From the NCBI GenBank assembly GCA_964609825.1, contig CAZSSH010000009.1, positions 1-64,000 on the forward strand: DNA of 64,000 nt, read 5' to 3'. A program made the position numbers and the translations under genes. Origin of the DNA: CAZSSH01 sp964609825 (GTDB taxonomy: Bacteria; Verrucomicrobiota; Lentisphaeria; Victivallales; Victivallaceae). Below the pieces are notes generated by a model. That model searched no databases and was not told where the DNA came from. It worked only from the letters and a program-made list of their open reading frames with translations. This document shows positions 10,001 to 18,214 of the stretch, piece by piece (the stretch's first letter is position 1; every line of letters starts with the position of its first letter).

Positions 10001-11296
10001 CACGGTGACCACGCATTTGGCCACCTCCGGCCGGGCGGCGATGACTTCCTCAATTTCGCCCAGCTCCAACCGTTGGCCGCGCAATTTGGTCTGAAAGTCT
10101 TTGCGTCCGATAAACTCAAACTTGCCGTCAAAGTTGCGTTTGCCGAGGTCGCCGGTGCGGTATATCCGCTTGGCCGGTGCCGCCGGACTGGCGACAAACG
10201 CTGCCGCCGTCAGGTCCGGCCGGTGATGATACCCCCGTGCCAGACCGATGCCGCTCACGCATATTTCACCAATTTCACCGTCCGGCAGCTCCTGCAAATC
10301 GTCATCGAGAATCCGGACCTCCAGATGGTCGAGAGCAACCCCGATATCCGGCATGATTTGCGGGTCGTCGCCGGGGTAAAAAATGGCATAGGTACTGACA
10401 ATACTGCACTCGGTCGGCCCGTACTCGTTAACCACCATGGCCGGGAAATCCGCCGGGGGTTTGCGGGTGAGCCGGTCGCCGCCGGTGCGAAGGATCTTGA
10501 GGTGCGCCGTCGCCGGTAAATTGACATCAAGCAACAGCTCGGCGAGCGGCGTGGGCAAAAAACACTCATCCATTTGATTTTGGACCAGCCACTCGGCCAG
10601 CGCCCGGATGTTGACACTGATCGCCGGAGGGACGACATAGAGGGTGCTGCCGCTGCACAAGGCCGGCCAGATTTCCGAACCCGAGGCGTCAAAGCCCGGG
10701 CGGGCATACTGACTCGTCCGGTGCTGCCGGGCGTGGGGAAATCTGCCGTTTTGCCAGGCAATGAAATTGGCCAGACCGCCGTGCTCGATTTCGACTCCCT
10801 TGGGAACCCCGGTGGAGCCGGAAGTATAAAGGATATAAGCCAGTTGTGACGGCTCCGGCGGCACAAAGATGATCTCCGGCTCGGGTTGGCGCTCCCAATC
10901 AAAGCGGTCAAGTAATAAAATGCGCGGCCGCAACTCCTCGGGGACTGCTTGGCCGGAAACGCTTAAAATTACCCGGCAATCGGTATCACCGGCGATATAG
11001 GCAAGCCGTTTGTCCGGCCAGACCGGGTCAAGGACCACATAGCACCCGCCGCACTTATGCACGGCGAGCATCCCGAGATAAAGCTCCGGCGAGCGGTCAA
11101 GCAAAAGACCGACCGGATCCTCGTTGCCGATATTCCGGCGCCGCAGCTCTTGCGCGAGCAAAATTACCCGGCGGTGCAATTCGCCGTAAGTGATCTGCCG
11201 GTCGCCGTCGACAACGGCAAGGGTATCGGGCCGGGTTTCGGCGATCAGGGCAAAAAGCGAAACTGCGGTCGGGAGGATGCTTGAAGTTTGGTCCAT
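4097..11296 (-). CDS. Two-module NRPS with internal formyltransferase and Cys thioesterase
   Basis: 2399 residues. Domains read by eye: adenylation A1 (about 1-500; YTSGSTGVPKG at 154); carrier T1 (LGGDSL, Ser542); condensation C (about 605-1040), whose HHxxxDG motif is SHLIFDG at 734-740, keeping the second His and DG; formyltransferase (about 1042-1330) with Asn1131, His1133 and Asp1169 in the places of the Fmt catalytic residues; a half-length C-like stretch (about 1345-1475) without an HHxxxDG motif; A2 (about 1558-2045; FTSGTTGTPKG); T2 (LGGDSL, Ser2089); thioesterase (about 2135-2399) with GGWCFGG, so Cys2218 replaces the usual Ser, and likely Glu2245 and His2373. Both A domains keep the Asp that contacts the alpha-amino group (FDAS, FDLS), pointing to amino acid substrates. 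The expected product is a small formylated dipeptide-derived compound, released or cyclised by the thioesterase. No phosphopantetheinyl transferase or exporter gene is nearby. The start ATG has only a weak ribosome site. Confidence 0.92.
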   Translation of the reverse strand: MDQTSSILPTAVSLFALIAETRPDTLAVVDGDRQITYGELHRRVILLAQELRRRNIGNEDPVGLLLDRSPELYLGMLAVHKCGGCYVVLDPVWPDKRLAYIAGDTDCRVILSVSGQAVPEELRPRILLLDRFDWERQPEPEIIFVPPEPSQLAYILYTSGSTGVPKGVEIEHGGLANFIAWQNGRFPHARQHRTSQYARPGFDASGSEIWPALCSGSTLYVVPPAISVNIRALAEWLVQNQMDECFLPTPLAELLLDVNLPATAHLKILRTGGDRLTRKPPADFPAMVVNEYGPTECSIVSTYAIFYPGDDPQIMPDIGVALDHLEVRILDDDLQELPDGEIGEICVSGIGLARGYHHRPDLTAAAFVASPAAPAKRIYRTGDLGKRNFDGKFEFIGRKDFQTKLRGQRLELGEIEEVIAARPEVAKCVVTVRESAAGAKTLAAYVTLERPLDDPANVLLDIARGHLPDYMVPSTLTVLDAMPLTANGKIDRQALPDPAAMTAETIAPLTECGQILAEMWQNRLKGTLPQSTDNFFYLGGDSLQAAELSLEIGSRFRFDAPSSLLMEHPDLAALARAVEQQSGSGDGLKWSKIYDPAANVCFEATSYQLSHWLLEQFYGAPNLNNIVLAVHLEGEIDPARLRKALNCVAADHQSLRSGLIWDGQTLHQQVAREVNVELPYQDWSGRTPEEQRKSAQQIVEQHRQRVFEPTRPPLLAAELIRLDDRHCRIYLTISHLIFDGWSAALLFAALRHHYLRPADDRELAENAAAAFDYADFAEFHHRQRQLGAFDRGLTVWQQMLRDPAPLPPLNFEKTSRSGDRQNAGCHRFTIPSERCAALKRFAAAAQTTLFTVLQAILHVELHKFTGATDITTGTAFANRQLKQTEKIIGMFINSLPLRHQLKAQQSFRQLVGSFKNTVTLCFQNSDVPLELILEKTGRSGHADPLFRVSLLLQNLPWAEDDRELRLYHDELGGGIAQLDLKLVMEERHGGLECHAEYKEANFDAGDIADFCDIFSQLADALLAQPDEPLTQINCPQPAGARPGIYIIGETGLVPGCAEILQRAGFQLLGFFSDTLAATRWAHERHIPCYPGQPDKLHDILSQIPFDYLFSIVNDHILPPDIFSLPQKMAINYHDSPLPRYAGLNACSWAVINGEKTHGVTWHRIDGGIDTGDICLQQTFDVAPDATALQLSLKASETALAALTKLAPMLRGGQIQTLTQDRSQRSCYRAADRPYAGALLDWRKPAAELVRLIRGLDTGSYDNQLAVPKLAHRCRLLAVGSATAEPSDAATPGQILDIGDDSLLVAAGDGAVRLRQLYGLNGDAIDFSNFECSEILTDAGQIDLERCNRAWRAAAANERFWLAAMRDLHPPPLPIYRWQELNDRGDMFLGQGAGGKQIAAMFGLFFARLCGETTVFLPLKVTGGGDELLPAGFLLEYLPWRIEVDFDANLSQNLAAAETMLEQICRRRECPGDLRLRYRSLPGLATLSPALELTADGSVKLCHCGRERQKLLGKLFAVFCDAAKLHPDRPLKAITLQEQSPNFAAGPDRLLPDCSYIKLFVEGLANHAGNTAVIADNRQMSYRELDEYSTQIAHLLRRYGATPGEAVAVCAERSPELAGALLGIFKAGAAYLALEPGLLPDARRNELLDQAEVKLLIQFGSGPGAAGLPEHIQVLDLNDPATLAGLPKERPELPDDSSETAYLMFTSGTTGTPKGVMISQRNLVNHNLAVIDAFGLTPADRVLQFGVLSFDLSVEEIFPILLTGGTLIFRPGPLPPSPPQLLDYARNQNITVFDLPTAYWHLLVNVFESSPPPPSLRLIIIGGEHASGKQMERCRELAPDVRLLNTYGPTEATIIATAGQDFHTIGRPIANVTCYILDRFMRLCPPECQGEIYLGGDGVAKGYLNDAVRTSRCFLNDPWRPGGRIYRTGDLGCYTADGEIVCLGRADRQVKIHGFRVELESVETALRNIPGVENALAVGSRNADGGIDRLDAYVISRAEISYPQAKALLARDLPEYMIPASITPLAALPVTATGKIDYQKLPPPRHVSEVAAEVEPDTALEMQISLIYKKLLKLGSIDFERSFFALGGDSLAALNLCLEIERVCQLKLSMEEFYRHPTVRGLAQSLQQRGSQNDSGSLLLLADKGPEQPLYLIHATSGDILGYVNLVELLDNRKIYAFQARGLEAGQPPDTTIVDMARYYVQLLKKHQPRGPYYLGGWCFGGIVAYEMACQLVRNNDQVGFLGLIETWGKPPVTPAFLLRFLGDFWRSGCRPAWRYLKQKIKNRSAGPTGTVQLDFLAARFGNSRAAAEIEQLKKLYAINLQAAHRYQMQYYPGKVNVFCSDLSKYHGLLCEPERRWTNLAETVNRIEIADCDHRAILKHPSVDKVAARINEALHAADQQ

Positions 11297-11338
11297 ATCG
11301 TTTCCGTATTTTACCCTTGGTCATGGCGGTATGAAGAT

Positions 11339-11366
11339 AATATATTTACAAGTCGGAAAAATACAA
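11339..11366 (-). promoter_or_regulatory. Candidate NRPS promoter
   Basis: On the minus strand TTGTAT (11366-11361) and TATATT (11344-11339) are separated by 16 bp, about 43 bp upstream of the NRPS start at 11296. Confidence 0.4.
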
Positions 11367-11489
11367 GCTGCAACCGCATGGTTGAGAGACAAAAGTTATA
11401 AGTTTTGGTTGTGAAAATGTTTTATTTAAGGATATGATATTGCAGTGACAAAGAGATGACAAAGGTTTTGTGGGGGGAACACAGGGCGA

Positions 11490-11563
11490 CAGACGATGCA
11501 AACTTATGGGGTTTGATTGCGGGTTGGTTGGCTGTCCTTTTTGCGGAGCAAAAACGCCTTACC
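11490..11563 (+). repeat. 74-bp direct repeat, copy 1
   Basis: Begins CAGACGATGCAAACTTATGG and matches copy 2 (11637-11710) with four mismatches over 74 bp. The starts of the copies are 147 bp apart. Just after this copy the phrase TTGGTCATGGCGG recurs from 11318 near the NRPS promoter, so the region has been shuffled by duplication. No open frame of interest is present. Confidence 0.85.
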
Positions 11564-11636
11564 TTGGTCATGGCGGCATAATGTCTTGAGGATAAACAGC
11601 GACTAAGGGATTTGGTGACTTGGTGGCACAATGAAA

Positions 11637-11710
11637 CAGACGATGCAAACTTATGGGGTTTGATTGCGGGTTGGCTGGCTGTCCTTTTTGCTGAGCAAAA
11701 ACGTCTCACC
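11637..11710 (+). repeat. 74-bp direct repeat, copy 2
   Basis: Second copy of the repeat at 11490-11563. It ends 17 bp from the 3' end of tRNA-Ala, the side where integrating elements usually insert. The rest of the stretch 11297-11727 holds only the NRPS promoter and no supported gene. Confidence 0.85.
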
Positions 11711-11727
11711 TGACGGTGAGGAAAGAA

Positions 11728-11804
11728 TGGTGGAGCATAAGGAACTCGAATCCTTGACCCCCACACTGCCAGTGTGGTGCTCTAGCCAACTGAGCTAATG
11801 CCCC
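11728..11804 (-). tRNA. tRNA-Ala (GGC)
   Basis: 77 bases including an encoded CCA. On the minus strand the acceptor stem GGGGCAT pairs with ATGCTCC, discriminator A. The anticodon stem CCACA/TGTGG encloses loop CTGGCAG, giving anticodon GGC. The D arm (AGCTCAGTTGG) and T arm (TTCGAGT) are canonical. Confidence 0.95.
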
Positions 11805-11949
11805 ATTCAACATGCTTTTTAATATAGTGCCTTTTTGGTAAAATGCAAATCGATTTTTGAAAAAAGCGCCGATATTTTTGTGTAAACTCTCCTCCGCGTC
11901 TCTTTTGACGATGGCGGTTGACAATCATCCCGATTAAAAAGGGGTGATT

Positions 11950-13341
11950 ATGCAAGTGGAGTACAACTATATTTTTAAGCGCCGGCACCGTCTTTATCAA
12001 AAAAATGTCGATGTCTGGCGTCGCAGCAAGGCGGCTTACACCGGCGGCGAGGAGTATATCCGCCAGGCGCTGGTGCGGCATGTGTCGGAGATTGAGCTCG
12101 AGTTCGCCGAACGGTTGCGCCGCGCTTATTATTTTAACTACCCGCGCAAAATCGCCCGTTTGATCACCCAGTTTATCCTCTCCGTGGAGCCGCAGCGCGA
12201 TAACGCCGATCCGGCCATGGTTGAGGATTTTTCGCGCGGCGGCTTGCGGGCCAACGAGGTCATGCGCCAGTTTTCCACCTTGCTCAATGTTTACGGCAGC
12301 GCCGCTTTGATTGTGGAAATGCCGTTTTTTGACGGCGAAATGGACTGCGAGCGTAAAGTGCTTGAGCGCATCCGTCCCGCCATCCGCGCGCTGTCGCCGC
12401 TGGAGGTGGTGGATTGGGCCTACGGGAGCGACGGCAAGCTCGACTGGCTGATCGTTGAGGAGCTGGACGAGCTCAATGCCGGACCCTTTCTGCCGCCGGT
12501 GGACGTCAAGCGCCGCAAGCTTTTCACCCGCGATGAGTGTCTGATTTTTGAGCGCGACAGTGTGAGCGGCATTGCCGTTTTGCTGAGCCGCGCGCCGCAT
12601 AATTTGGGGTGTGTCCCGGCCGTCTTTTTGATTGAGCCCGACGGCTTCGGGATTGACGGCGGTCATTATTTTGAGGACGTGGTGCGTATTTCGGACGCAA
12701 TTTTAAACAACGAGTCCGAGGCGCAGATGAATATCGTGAAGCAAATGTTTGGCCTCCTGGTGATCTCCGAGACCTTTGCCCGCTTTGGCAGCCGCGACTC
12801 GGGCAGTGAGCGCAACCCCAATGAGAAATTCAGCCACATTTTGGCCCGCTCGGCGGCCATCTGGGAGAGCGCGGACGAAAAAAACACCAGCCGCTACATT
12901 TCCCCCTCCGGCGCCGACACCGCCGCCATCCGCGGTGAAAACGAGGCGTTGAAGCGCGAACTCTTTGACGCGGTGGGGATGTCATTGGTCACCCCGTCGC
13001 GCGACGCCCAGACCGCCGAGGCCAAGGCGTGGGATTATCATCAAATCCGCCAGTTTCTGGCCTGCCGCGTCGATTTACTTGAGCAAGCCGAGCAGCAGTG
13101 TTGGGCGATCGTCCACGCCTATGATCACACGATTGCGGTGCCGACGGTGGTTTACAACCGCGAATTCTCCATCGGCGACTTAAGCGCCTCGATTGCGGCA
13201 TTGCTTAATTTGAAGCAATTTTCCGACGGCCCCGCCTTTCAGCGGGAGATCGGCAGAACCGCGCTCTTTTTGCTGGAGAAAATCAAAAAACTCGACCCGG
13301 AGAGCCGCCGCGAAATCCAAAAAGAACTGACGGAGGCGTAA
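11950..13341 (+). CDS. Phage portal-like protein
   Basis: 463 residues from the ATG preceded by AAGGGGTG. The composition and motif order resemble head portal proteins of tailed phages: an N-terminal basic segment, IRQALVRHVSEIELEFAERL, a segment ARLITQFILSVEP, then NVYGSAALIVEMPFF, and a C-terminal helical region with ESRREIQKELTEA. In phages the portal forms the dodecameric ring for DNA entry. It stands beside tRNA-Ala with only one small gene after it. No terminase, protease, major capsid or integrase gene is next to it, so this is a remnant or a domesticated gene. The reading frame is intact. Family assignment is by pattern only. Confidence 0.6.
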   Translation: MQVEYNYIFKRRHRLYQKNVDVWRRSKAAYTGGEEYIRQALVRHVSEIELEFAERLRRAYYFNYPRKIARLITQFILSVEPQRDNADPAMVEDFSRGGLRANEVMRQFSTLLNVYGSAALIVEMPFFDGEMDCERKVLERIRPAIRALSPLEVVDWAYGSDGKLDWLIVEELDELNAGPFLPPVDVKRRKLFTRDECLIFERDSVSGIAVLLSRAPHNLGCVPAVFLIEPDGFGIDGGHYFEDVVRISDAILNNESEAQMNIVKQMFGLLVISETFARFGSRDSGSERNPNEKFSHILARSAAIWESADEKNTSRYISPSGADTAAIRGENEALKRELFDAVGMSLVTPSRDAQTAEAKAWDYHQIRQFLACRVDLLEQAEQQCWAIVHAYDHTIAVPTVVYNREFSIGDLSASIAALLNLKQFSDGPAFQREIGRTALFLLEKIKKLDPESRREIQKELTEA

Positions 13342-13635
13342 ATGATGGAGCGATTTTTTTGCCGCAAACTGGTTCTCAAAAAATTGCGCGCGGCCATGGC
13401 CGACGGCCAAAAAAATTATCAGGTCATCCCGGTGGAAGGGGTGCTGCAGTCGCAGCGGACGGCGGCCGGCGACGGGTTCGCCGCCGAAGAGCGGACGTAC
13501 TTGCTTTATGTCGACTTTTTGCCGCCCTTGCATTCCATATTGTTGGACGGCGACTGGGAGCTTGAAATCACCACGGTTGCGGGGGTCTACAATCTGGAGC
13601 AACAGTTGATCGGCTGCCGGTGCTTTACCATGTAA
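13342..13635 (+). CDS. Small protein coupled to the portal-like gene
   Basis: 97 residues starting directly after the stop codon of the portal-like gene, with GGAGG five bases before its first ATG. The sequence is mixed alpha/beta with a basic N-terminus and a central acidic Tyr-rich strand (RTYLLYVDF). The tight spacing suggests a head or connector accessory protein, but no family is recognised. Confidence 0.6.
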   Translation: MMERFFCRKLVLKKLRAAMADGQKNYQVIPVEGVLQSQRTAAGDGFAAEERTYLLYVDFLPPLHSILLDGDWELEITTVAGVYNLEQQLIGCRCFTM

Positions 13636-13680
13636 ATCAACCCAAAAAGTTTTGGAAAAGAAAGGGTGCGGGAAAGAAAG

Positions 13681-13703
13681 AACCTGTTACAAAAGGTTTT
13701 TCT
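13681..13703 (+). terminator. Weak intrinsic terminator
   Basis: AACCT and AGGTT pair around an 8-base loop and are followed by TTTTCTTT. It lies between the convergent phage-like genes and htpX. Confidence 0.4.
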
Positions 13704-13721
13704 TTGCCGCATCTTTTTGTC

Positions 13722-14657
13722 TTAATACATATTGCGGATACGCTTGACGCGCTCGGCAATCGGGGGGTGGGTGGAGAATAAGGTTTCGCCGTCCGGAAAC
13801 GAGATGTACATGCAGCTCAATTGGCTGCCGCCCAGCGACTCGGATTCGGCCTTGGTGTACTCTTTGTAGCCACCGAGTTTCTCCAATGCGCTCGCCAGCC
13901 CGTTGTTGTAATTGCAAAGCCGCACGGCGTAGGCGTCGGCGGCGAATTCGCGGGTGCGCGAGACGGCCATCTGGATCAAGCTGCCGATCAGCATGGCCAA
14001 GGGGCGCAGCAGCAAGGCGAGGATGACGACCAGTACGATCAAGCCGCCGCCGTTGTCATTGTCGCGCCGGCGGTTCTCCCCGGCGGCGCGCATGAGGCTC
14101 ATGCGCTCGGCGATGACCGCTAAAATCAAAATCACGCTGACCATCGCCACCACCAGCTGCGAGAGCATGATGTCGCGGTGGACGATGTGCGAAATCTCGT
14201 GGGCGATGACGCCCTCCAACTCCTGATCGTCCATCATCTCCAAGAGCCCGTGGGTGACGCCGATAAAGGCGTCGTCCTCCCCCATGCCGCTTGCAAATGC
14301 GTTGGGTACACTGCTCGGGATCAAATAAACATCGGGCGTGCGCTTGAGCCCGGCAGCGATCGCCAACCCCTCGACTTTACTTTGCAGCAGTCGCTGCGCC
14401 GGGTCGGAGAGGTCGAGCTTTTGGCCGTCGGTCATCGACAAAATGACGAACTTGGTCAGCAAAAACTGCATCGGGATCACGATCACACAGACAATGATCC
14501 CGATCACCACCCCGGCGCGCAAATCGCCGCAAATGGTACCGATGTAGTAACTGAGTCCCATAATGATTGCCGCCAAAATCAAAATCAAAATAGAACTTTT
14601 GAAGAAGTTGCGGCGCACTTCCTCATGAGTGAAACGCGGGGGCTCGATTTCGGTCAT
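13722..14657 (-). CDS. htpX: HtpX-like M48 zinc metalloprotease
   Basis: 311 residues. Two hydrophobic segments near the N-terminus (ILILILAAIIMGLSYYIG and a second around residue 55) and two after the active site mark an inner-membrane protein. The zinc motif is HEISH near residue 155, and a downstream FAADAYAVRLC segment supplies the third ligand, as in M48 peptidases. Its catalytic domain should face the cytoplasm and degrade damaged membrane proteins. It is the last gene of the Kdo/LPS-transport operon, 12 bp behind lemA; LemA and HtpX neighbours are common in bacteria. The symbol is by similarity. Confidence 0.88.
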   Translation of the reverse strand: MTEIEPPRFTHEEVRRNFFKSSILILILAAIIMGLSYYIGTICGDLRAGVVIGIIVCVIVIPMQFLLTKFVILSMTDGQKLDLSDPAQRLLQSKVEGLAIAAGLKRTPDVYLIPSSVPNAFASGMGEDDAFIGVTHGLLEMMDDQELEGVIAHEISHIVHRDIMLSQLVVAMVSVILILAVIAERMSLMRAAGENRRRDNDNGGGLIVLVVILALLLRPLAMLIGSLIQMAVSRTREFAADAYAVRLCNYNNGLASALEKLGGYKEYTKAESESLGGSQLSCMYISFPDGETLFSTHPPIAERVKRIRNMY

Positions 14658-14669
14658 GGGCTAAACCTC

Positions 14670-15233
14670 TTAGAGTTGGCTGATCCGCATGTTGTCGCTG
14701 TCCTGGCGCTGCTGCGAGGTGATTTCAAAGAGTTCGGCCTTTTCGAGATGCATCAACGCAGCGACGATGTTGGTCGGGATGGTGATGATCGTCATGTTGA
14801 ACTCGGCGACCGAGATGTTGTAACGGTTGCGCGAATAGGCAACTTTATCTTCGCAGTCTTTAAACTCGCTCATCAGTTGGCGGAACGAGGGATTGGTCCC
14901 GAGCTCGGGGTAATTTTCGGCCACGGCATAGATGCTCGGCATCATTTTGTTGAGCGCGTCGTCGGCTTTGATCCGCTCGGCATTGCTGCCGGCGGCAATG
15001 CCGGTGCGGGCTTCGGTGAGACGAGTCAGGAGGTCGGTCTCAAACTTCATTTGCATTTTAAGCACATCGACCAAGTTGGGGATGATATTGGCTTTGCGCT
15101 TGAGCTGGACGTCGATGCCCGACCAGGCCTCGGTGATGTACACCTTGAGCCGCTGCAAGCGGTTGTAAGTGGAGATAAACCAGACGACGATGACGGCGGC
15201 GATCCCGATAATGACCCAAAGAGCAGTACTCAT
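14670..15233 (-). CDS. lemA: LemA family membrane protein
   Basis: 187 residues with one N-terminal transmembrane helix (ALWVIIGIAAVIVVWFI) followed by YNRLQRLKVYITEAWSGIDV, the hallmark start of the LemA helical bundle, and RKANIIPNLVDVLK. Later RNRYNISVAEFN is also typical. The usual C-terminal pattern is slightly changed (TIPTNIVAALMHLEKAELFE). Function in the family is poorly defined; it is often coupled to HtpX. AGGAGG lies ten bases upstream of the start. Confidence 0.9.
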   Translation of the reverse strand: MSTALWVIIGIAAVIVVWFISTYNRLQRLKVYITEAWSGIDVQLKRKANIIPNLVDVLKMQMKFETDLLTRLTEARTGIAAGSNAERIKADDALNKMMPSIYAVAENYPELGTNPSFRQLMSEFKDCEDKVAYSRNRYNISVAEFNMTIITIPTNIVAALMHLEKAELFEITSQQRQDSDNMRISQL

Positions 15234-15260
15234 AATTAAAATTCCTCCTGAAATAATTTA

Positions 15261-16001
<741 letters not shown>

Positions 16002-16027
16002 GAGAAGTTTCTCCTTAAAATATTAGA

Positions 16028-18214
16028 TCAGAAGCTCAGGCCGCGGTTGAGCTCGACGCGGGTGTTGCCGTCGACTTTCATCTCCTCGGTTTCCATCCGT
16101 ACGACGATGCGGTCGCCGAACATCCGGCCCTGCTCCACTTTCATCCACGGCTGTTTCTCCTTGGTGCCGGTCATAATGATGCGCTTGTCGCCGACGTGAT
16201 ACTCGGCCTGCTGGCCGAATGCCTGCTGCAATTCGCCTTTGCTGGTCTTGCGCGAAATTTCGACATTATTTTTGCAAATGATTTTGGAGAGCTCGACGCC
16301 GTCGGTAAGAACGATGGTCTCGGGGGCTGTTTTGCCCGCTTCGCCGTCTTTTTTGGCAGCAAACGGGTCGGCGTCAATGTCCTCCATTTTGGCCTCTTTG
16401 GGCTTTTTGTCGGCGGTTTTGGCGGTGTAGATGTACATATCCTCGCATTTGAGGTTGCCCTGATCATCCAGGATATTGACTTTGCCGTGAAACTCGGCTT
16501 CGTTTTTGACGAAGTCCAAAAAGCCGTTGTCGGCCTTGAGCGTCCGGGAGCCGCCGGAGCCGCCTTGCAAAAGGTTGCCCATCGGGTTGGCCGCGGCTTT
16601 TTTGCCTTTTTTGCCGTCGTCGGTGCTCTTGATGATTAAATTGCCCTCGGCGGTGGCGCGCGACACGTTGGAGTTGCCGGACTGAAACATCCCCGGGGCC
16701 AGGGTCCCGGCGGCGGCCGACGTTTTGGCGTTTTGGTCAAAATCCAAGGTGAGCTTGTCGGTCATCAAGTCCATGGATGAGTCCACCGCGCGGACTTTGC
16801 CGATGCAGACGATTTTTTTGACTTGCTTCTTTTCGCTCGAAACCTCGGTCATCGCCAGCGGGTCGTCGCTTTTGGGCTTGGCCTCCGCTTTCTTTTCTTC
16901 GCCCGGCTTGTCCTCGAGATAAATCTCCAAGCGGTCGCAGTCCAAATTAAGCTGTTGGTCGCGGACTTTGACGCTGCCCTCAAAGACCAGCTTGCCGCCC
17001 TTGTAGTTAAAGTCGGAGGTATTGGAGGTGATTGACGAGGTATTTTCGCCGTTTTCGGCCTTTTTGTCGTCAGTCTTTTTATCGTCGGCCGGCTTGTCCG
17101 CTTTGTTGTCATTGGCGGGGGCGCTGCATTTGACAATGCTGTCCTCTTCGGCAAAGAGCTGCCGGATTTGGGCAATTTGGCTGTCGCTGACGGCGGAGAA
17201 ATTGGAGTTTTGCGGCGGGCGCAAGTTGGGCGAATTGATTTCCGCGCCGTCAAGGACTTTGATCTCCTCGTTGTTGCGGTCGATGGTGATCACCCGGCCG
17301 CTCAAGGTGCCGCTCGCAGTGGTGATTTTGGGTTTGATTTCGCCCGAGAGGGTGATCAAATCGGACTCAAGATCATACACGAGCTTCTCCGCCGTCGCCT
17401 GGATGCGGCTTTCGTTGCGGTCTTTGCCGGTGCGTTTCAAATACACTTTGCCGTCGCAGACGATCCGGTTGACCCCGTTTAGGTCGTAGCCCTGAAACGA
17501 GCCGTTTTTGGGGGTGAGACCGTTGGTATTATTGAGGTAAATGGTGAGCTTATCGCAGTTGATCACCGATTTTTCCTCATTGATGACGACGTTGTTGATC
17601 AAAGTAATGGTGTTGTTTTTCATATCGATCAACAAGGAGTCGCTGGTGGCAGTCGCAAACTCGTATTTGGCGGGCAGTTTTTTGTTTGCGATCACGCTTT
17701 TGATGTCGCTCGCGCCAAGACGGATTACGATCGATACGTCCTCTTTCACCAGCAGCGTATTTTTGTCGAAATCCGACTCAAAGCCGATTCCGTCCAGATC
17801 CATCACCGGCGAGCGGAAAAAAATCGGCTCTTTGCCGTTGGCCGAGCGATTCTCCTGATCGATGTTGACCGACCGGCTGACGATTACGCCGCGGCTGTAG
17901 GGGCGCTTGCCCCAAAAGTCAACGAGCGCCGGGAGTTTGGCATCCAACTCATAAACTTTGGTACCCCAGCCGTCCTTGATGTCGTCGACGCTTATCGTGT
18001 TGTCAATCAAATCCATCACCGTGTCCGAGCTGACGATGATTTTGCCCTGACGCTCGGCCTTATCGGCGTAGATCATGCTTTGCAGATTTTGCTCGTTGTA
18101 CACCGGAAACTTGGCCTTGGTAAGGATCAGTCCCTTAAGACTGTCCAAATCATTGCTGTTGGCCGCCAGATACAACGGCATTGCCGCCAGCAGCCACAAT
18201 ATTTTTTTCATCAT
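16028..18214 (-). CDS. Large LptC/LptA (OstA)-like periplasmic LPS transport protein
   Basis: 728 residues with a signal peptide (KKILWLLAAMPLYLAAN). Residues about 100-230 look like an LptC-type beta sheet (SVDDIKDGWG, MDLDGIGFESDFDKN). Repeated OstA-type strands follow, marked by phrases such as VINCDKLTIYL, LNLDCDRLEIYL, KLVYDLESDLITLSG and GNLKCEDMYIY. A charged Lys/Asp linker (PADDKKTDDKK) lies near residue 370. Canonical LptA is about 180 residues, so this protein carries several OstA-like blocks in one chain. It begins with ATGATG overlapping the kdsC stop codon and is followed by lptB. It most likely forms the periplasmic bridge for LPS. Confidence 0.85.
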   Translation of the reverse strand: MMKKILWLLAAMPLYLAANSNDLDSLKGLILTKAKFPVYNEQNLQSMIYADKAERQGKIIVSSDTVMDLIDNTISVDDIKDGWGTKVYELDAKLPALVDFWGKRPYSRGVIVSRSVNIDQENRSANGKEPIFFRSPVMDLDGIGFESDFDKNTLLVKEDVSIVIRLGASDIKSVIANKKLPAKYEFATATSDSLLIDMKNNTITLINNVVINEEKSVINCDKLTIYLNNTNGLTPKNGSFQGYDLNGVNRIVCDGKVYLKRTGKDRNESRIQATAEKLVYDLESDLITLSGEIKPKITTASGTLSGRVITIDRNNEEIKVLDGAEINSPNLRPPQNSNFSAVSDSQIAQIRQLFAEEDSIVKCSAPANDNKADKPADDKKTDDKKAENGENTSSITSNTSDFNYKGGKLVFEGSVKVRDQQLNLDCDRLEIYLEDKPGEEKKAEAKPKSDDPLAMTEVSSEKKQVKKIVCIGKVRAVDSSMDLMTDKLTLDFDQNAKTSAAAGTLAPGMFQSGNSNVSRATAEGNLIIKSTDDGKKGKKAAANPMGNLLQGGSGGSRTLKADNGFLDFVKNEAEFHGKVNILDDQGNLKCEDMYIYTAKTADKKPKEAKMEDIDADPFAAKKDGEAGKTAPETIVLTDGVELSKIICKNNVEISRKTSKGELQQAFGQQAEYHVGDKRIIMTGTKEKQPWMKVEQGRMFGDRIVVRMETEEMKVDGNTRVELNRGLSF

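Noticed and set aside
4057..11324. Long antisense frames in the NRPS region
   Set aside because: They are Arg/Pro/Gly-rich shadows caused by high GC and codon bias; the 2399-residue frame has clear domains.
11422..11766. 114-residue frame over the 74-bp repeats
   Set aside because: It includes part of the tRNA-Ala gene, repeats itself because of the duplication and has no start signal.
11782..12666. 294-residue antisense frame in the portal-like gene
   Set aside because: No start signal and composition of a shadow frame; the plus-strand frame has AAGGGGTG and a coupled second gene.
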